From NCBI GenBank assembly GCA_021014325.1, contig CM037473.1, positions 21,752,822-21,816,821 of the forward strand: a stretch of DNA of 64,000 nt. Reading direction: 5' to 3'. This stretch comes from Plazaster borealis (lineage: Eukaryota; Echinodermata; Asteroidea; Forcipulatida; Labidiasteridae). Position numbers and translations under genes: made by a program. Numbering within the stretch: the stretch's first letter is position 1; every line of letters begins with the position of its first letter. Under the pieces are notes generated by a model that worked only from the letters and a program-made list of their open reading frames with translations, was not told the DNA's origin and made no database searches. Below, piece after piece: positions 59,071 through 64,000 of this stretch.

Positions 59071-60505
59071 AGATCGTAAGAAACGTTCTAGATAGAGAAT
59101 ACCATTCTTGATCGTGTATTATAAATTCATCTGATGCACAGATACTTTATTTGTATACGTTTAGACTCTGCACCATGGTAAGTCGAAAGTCCCTTTGCAT
59201 ACACCACAACTTCGGTTGATCGTGTTCTGTTGCACGATCCGTAGTGTTGTTCCACAAAGTCCGCATTTGCGGTGCATTCTCGGGGTCTCAACTCCCCATC
59301 GGTACACACAATCATGTTTATCGAATCGGTAAACGTGAACTTTTAGTTTTTCAACTGTTTTGACTTTTTTGTAAAGACCTCAACATTAGTTTTCTACACA
59401 AAATCAAACCGAGAACGTCCTCAATCAGCCAAACCACCGGGTCCCTTTTGCGAAATTCCTCAACGCGGTCTGTTTACACGATCTTCCCGTCAAGGGAACT
59501 CGGCAAACTCCCACAAGGGGACATAAACTCCAAGCAGGCAACAGCCAGTCTCTCTCACACAAACAGGATGATTATGAATTGCACAAATCAAGAAATTGTG
59601 AATCAGTTAACTAGACGACAATACTTATTCTAGTCATTGTGAAATCAGCGGTTAGCTTGGTAGGATTCGAACCCACAACCTTGTGATTGCAAGTCCTGTT
59701 GTCTTCTTTCTGTTGTAGTCGCGGAGAAATAAGGCTATGCATCTGTGCATTGTTGTATACTAGGCCTATACTCTATTTTTTAGGATAGTTTGTTCCAATA
59801 CAAAAACAATTAGTTTTATCAAATGATATAAATTGCAGTTTATTGACAAGTAGAACATGGTAATCCAAATTCATGTGAAAAGTTGCCGGATGACAACTAA
59901 AAGCTTCCAGGTGCTTTAAGACAAAACCTTCACAAGTTAGTTCTAACACATTTTATTTATTATCCTGCCGTGAAAATTAATTCAATTTGCCTTTACCGTA
60001 CATGCCTTAGCTGAAGGTTACTTTGCCTTATATATAATTTAAGTCCCATGATAGAGAAGACAGGTAATTGTGCGTGAAGGATTGTATTATGTATTTCGAG
60101 GATCACTGTTTACCGGAAATGAACAACGGCGTTTACGGCAACAGGTTATGATATTCCATGTTGGACTTTACATTACAGCACAGAGTCTGTCGCGGTAAGA
60201 TTCACCATCAATCGGACACTAATGGGAAGGCTGCGAGGGATTGTGGCATTTTACGCAGTACCAGTTCCCGCTGGCCTTTGATTTAATTGAACAATATAGT
60301 AACTCTCAAAAGTATACATGGTATAGGACTTTATTAGTCCATAGGTATCGAGTGTTCTTTTGGGGCAATCGAACCGGTTTATACGAACTTAATGCTCGCA
60401 CAAACCGAACACACATAAACACCCTTTAAAATTAAATTAAGCCGATCAAAACATTGTTGTTTATGACTTGAATGACCCAAGCTATATATAGGCCTATGGC
60501 CATAC
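59071..60505. other. No gene seen; one tRNA-like B box
   Basis: At 59660-59700 ggattcgaacccacaacct is a B-box-like SINE scrap, similar to gggattcgaacccacgaccc at 22031. Neither has a complete tRNA fold. Confidence 0.4.
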
Positions 60506-60508
60506 TTT

Positions 60509-60769
60509 GTGAAGGTCAGCTTGCCTGGGGATTGTAGCGACTTGGATCCAAAACAATTACTTTGGCACAGATGGTTGAAGTATTACCATATTATTATCTC
60601 AACGTTCAATATAATCAATATCTTGACCAAGGTGTGGACAGTTTTTTGCAAGGAAAAAGAACAGGTTTGGAAATCTGACCCTGAGGCATTGATTATACAG
60701 TTATATGGAGCTATACTTTTTATAGCTTCATGGTTATACCATATAACAGTCCTCCGTGCGTTCCGTTAG
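60509..60769 (+). other. Open frame with two hydrophobic segments, unknown
   Basis: The 86-codon frame has no ATG start (it opens at GTG). It reads LLWHRWLKYYHIIISTFNII, NILTKVWTVF, and later IIQLYGAILFIASWLYHITV before a stop. Two hydrophobic stretches could be membrane segments of a multi-pass protein exon or a relic. No family recognised and no splice sites that convince. Confidence 0.2.
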
Positions 60770-62373
60770 AACTGTTAATACACCTTCACCATCCGGCCAC
60801 CATCTTTGTCAAGTCCCCTGTTTGAAATACTAGTAATGCATACCGAATCAGCAGGACCAGACTTGCCCTTCTAGCCTCGGTTTGGTTACACTGATTTAAA
60901 TGGGAGAAATAGAAGATGGGTGTCCCAACATAAAGGTCCACAGCAGTTGAAGACCTCATAAATCACCGTTGCCCATTTCAATTGCCGCAATTGAATTAAT
61001 GCCCAAATAATATACGAACTTGAAAACAAATCCGCTACAAAACTTAAAAACCGTCCTCGTTGTTTTATCTATACCTTATTAAACAGAAATTCAAGTGGGT
61101 TGTATGATGTATTTATATACCTAAACAAACATTGAATGGGATTTAACTTACATTTCCATCATCAGTTAAATTTACTGTATCTTTTCTGTTATGAAAATAA
61201 TTGATATGTTCTAGAACGGGTCCAAATTTTATGAATGAGATAACAACAATATGCATGGTATACGTACGGTTATATGTCATTCAAATAGTCATGTATTATA
61301 ATTTATATTATATTATAATAATAAGAAAACATAAGGACATTTGGAATAATAAGAAAACATAAGGACATTTGGATAATTGTGTGAGGATGGAGGTCTCCAA
61401 GAAGCATTAGCTTGTCGAGTAGAGACACTCGATACAAGAACAAAAACAAAGAACAATACAGCAATATGAAAACACTATTACAACTAAATTACAACTTAGA
61501 TATTGGTATAGCTAGTATAAAGTAAACAGAGGTTGGAATAAAAGTTAGCCTGCTTATAAATATTTGCTGATTAATAATTGATTTGAAAGTGTTAAAACTA
61601 ACAACCTCGTGAGTTAAGCGGTAGCATCATGTGTGCAGGCCTGTAATCGAACAGAATGACACCATACCGGTACAACACCTGAATTTAACAGCTCAAGGGT
61701 GCTGCTGTGAACATTACAATCTGTTGCCAACTTAGGTAGACCTTCAGTTCATTAACATTACGTCACTACACGTGTTAACATCGCTCAAGGTATAGGCCCA
61801 ACATATGTGCACATCTTAGTACCAATCCAAACTATATTTATAACATTCCTCCTGCATTATTTACAAACATGCATTTCAAACGAACACGCTTTCGATTAAT
61901 CTCACTTGTCAAATTTAAGTTAGAGGTCAACGCCAGCCGTGCCAATCATGAAAATCGGGAAACGGCAGTTTCTGTTTTGCTTGGTTCCCAACAGAAATTA
62001 GATTACCAGTGGAAAATTCTTCGAATGCGTGCTCTGACGAGGAATGCTTTAACTAGGCAAGGCCGATTGACAACTTAACCTTCTGGGATGAAATAAAAGT
62101 CTATTCAGCCTGTCAGCAAAGTCGTTTTAAAAAGCCAGATGTTGGAAAGATTTTTCCATAAAATGCGTCCATATTCTCAGAACAATAACAATGGACTCCG
62201 GCCTGCTAGCAGTAAAACCAGAAGAGCAGTGTGCGTTGGGCCTAAAGTTGATCATCTCCAGTTGAATAAATTGAAACTCCACATGTTCCTTGTGTTTTTA
62301 GAAAAATATAACTCATTTGTTATTTTCGTTGCACTATATAAACACTCCTGGGTCAGAATTGACCCGGATTCCA
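60770..62373. other. No gene seen
   Basis: AT-rich sequence. A catctttgtcaagtcccctg ... cccaacataaaggtcc segment (about 60785-60945) resembles 49860-50021 and is probably a MITE. Confidence 0.4.
61317..61372. repeat. 28-bp perfect tandem duplication
   Basis: The unit aataataagaaaacataagg plus acatttgg is present twice in direct succession. Confidence 0.9.
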
Positions 62374-62496
62374 GGGGTCGATTTCACAAAACTCTTCCTA
62401 ACTTAGGACTAGTCCTAGGCAATGCTAAGTAGTCTTAAGTTAAGAACAGTTACGGGTCCTATAAGACTAGTCTTATCTCTTTGTGAAATTGGCCCC
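62374..62496. mobile_element. Small palindromic MITE (GGGGTCGATTTCACAAA)
   Basis: Left tip ggggtcgatttcacaaa, right tip inverse tttgtgaaattggcccc, 123 bp. The interior words gactagtcctag and cctataagactagtctta are also inverted. Confidence 0.8.
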
Positions 62497-62963
62497 GGTG
62501 TCGCAGTTTCAGCTTTCCGTCGTGTTCAGTTTTCCGGGCGACGTAGCCGGGCATTTCATCACGCAATAATCACGGTTTCAGCTTTCTCGCGTGCTCAGTT
62601 TTCTGGGTGACGTATAGCCGTACATTTTCTGCACGCTGTAGTCATGGTCTCCCGTGCCAGTCTAAAAATCGTCAGAAAATACCGCCGCGAGCGAGTACGG
62701 TAGTTTTCCCAGTGACCCCAAACTGTTTAATGTGATTGGTCTTCTCACTAAGTTCTTATAGACGATCCACACATTCACCGCTCGATACGGTACTCGTGGA
62801 CGCCGCCATGACAGCTACCGAAGAGAGTAGCAAAGCAGAAGACTCAGTACGGCACTAAAATGGACTACTTTCGCTTGCTGTGCGCAGGCATGGCATGACG
62901 TAATGTTACCGTATTTGGTCATCCGGAAAACTGAATACGCCGGAAAGCTGAAACCGCGACACC
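62497..62963. mobile_element. 467-bp TIR element (GGTGTCGCGGTTTCAGC)
   Basis: The left end ggtgtcgcagtttcagcttt and on to cagttttccg is the inverse of the right end cggaaaactgaatacgccgg and on to gcgacacc, about 40 bp with three or four mismatches. The left subterminal block is partly repeated in tandem (ggtttcagctttctcgcgtg near 62573). It abuts the preceding MITE without spacer. Confidence 0.8.
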
Positions 62964-64000
62964 GGGTCCCGTTGGGCCTGACCCATTTCTGGGTCAGTAT
63001 GACCCGGAATCTGTGTCAAAATATTTCTATGTCTTTACCGGGGTTTCATATTTCCCGGGCTTTGTTATTTTGTATTGCTTTTAATTTAAATTGTTCTGTC
63101 TCTCACTCAATAAATACTGGTACATCATGTCTTTAAGAAACAATTCTACACTCACAGTGGGATTATAAAAGAATGTCCCACTGCTGGCATTTAAATTACA
63201 AGGATGATCGAAAACGATGGATATGCCACTGTTATTTAGACCAGGAACAACTCATAAAAACATGTGAATTTTATATCAACTTGCCCAGCAGACACGATTC
63301 ACTGATATCAGTCTTGTTCTGCTCATGCAGTCGGTAACATTTGGATTGGAGTAACTTGAAGCATTAACAAAAATCCATTATTGTTTGCAGCCTATTTTTC
63401 AAAATGTTAATTTATAAGGCATTGAAACCAAATTTCCTGTAATTTCACGGGGTTTTACAGGCATTACGGGTAACAAATACTGTAAAATGTACAGGTACCA
63501 TTAACAATAAGTCTACATTACGTGTATTAACAAGTTATGAGTGCACTTAATCTCCATAAAACACGGGTATTGCAGTGTAATAATCTTTTATTAACAATTA
63601 CCAGTTGATTCCCGTAAACGGTAATTATATTAAAAGCCGGTACCCGTAAATTTGAAAGTGATCATCTGCCACTGAAGCTGTGTACATCGATCACCGTAAC
63701 ATTTAAAAAGAAAACGTTGTTTGATGTGACTTCCAAAACAAAATAATATATAAACAATATAAATGTGGATTTACTGTAAAAAATACTTTGTCAAGATTTT
63801 GTTCGCAAAAAATTAGAGCCTGACTTACTAGAATATTGCAGGTTGATCAAAAAAATAAATTAATAAAATAAAATTAACAACCAAACAAACAAAAGAGGGT
63901 ATTAAATACATCGATTTCCGTTTAGACCACCCTATAATTCTCGGAAACCCACCAAAGTAAAAACAAAAATGGATTGAAATGAATATGAAAAGCTGTCAGA
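62964..64000. other. No gene seen
   Basis: AT-rich, with tgacccatttctgggtcag inverted words at 62979-63000 and cggtaattat-type words near 63620. No exon recognised. Confidence 0.4.

Overview
The window looks like animal nuclear DNA, probably from an echinoderm (sea star or sea cucumber). This rests on AT-rich sequence, GT-AG introns, dense TTAA-flanked miniature transposons, tRNA-derived SINEs, CR1/L2-type non-LTR elements, the recurrent 'taggcctat' word, and a secreted-type gene built from fibrinogen-related (FReD) and discoidin (FA58C, F5/8 type C) modules. The species call is inference. Most long open frames are chance or lie in repeats.

Region 5.9-17.3 kb (minus strand) holds the one gene I can reconstruct. 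Its eight exons, in transcript order, are: 17343-17104 (unrecognised Cys-containing module), 16677-16556 and 12634-12370 (N-terminal two thirds of a FReD), 10445-10195 and 9824-9698 (FA58C module 1), 7093-6765 and 6436-6295 (FA58C module 2), and 6197-5992 (C-terminal third of the FReD, stop codon), with a poly(A) signal at 5945-5950. All joins agree in phase. The two FA58C modules sit inside the FReD at one phase-1 intron. Each is a symmetric phase 1-1 cassette, so the FReD would also be complete with either or both skipped. The 5' end and signal peptide were not found.

The introns carry a sense-oriented, 5'-truncated CR1-like retrotransposon (12.8-15.5 kb), a CR1/L2 tail (10.7-11.0 kb), several MITEs, and a 1.55-kb TIR element (7.37-8.92 kb) that has its own TATA box and a short AT-hook-like frame.

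Region 20.04-24.38 kb is a DNA transposon with terminal inverted repeats of about 0.9 kb. Both arms carry clustered AGGTCA half-sites. The interior is a decayed minus-strand coding region of a protein type I only vaguely recognise. Region 26.6-44.4 kb is a tandem array of three nearly identical units of about 5.92 kb with no convincing gene. A MITE-rich and partly homologous stretch follows (44.4-46.3 kb), then a CR1-like tail ending in 177 bp of (ATT)n.

Region 47-64 kb is mostly repeats: a tRNA-like SINE head, a fold-back element, further TIR elements, and a SINE interrupted by a MITE. It also has two or three weak promoter or first-exon candidates (25.77, 52.97-53.14 and 55.86 kb). No CRISPR, operon or bacterial feature was seen.
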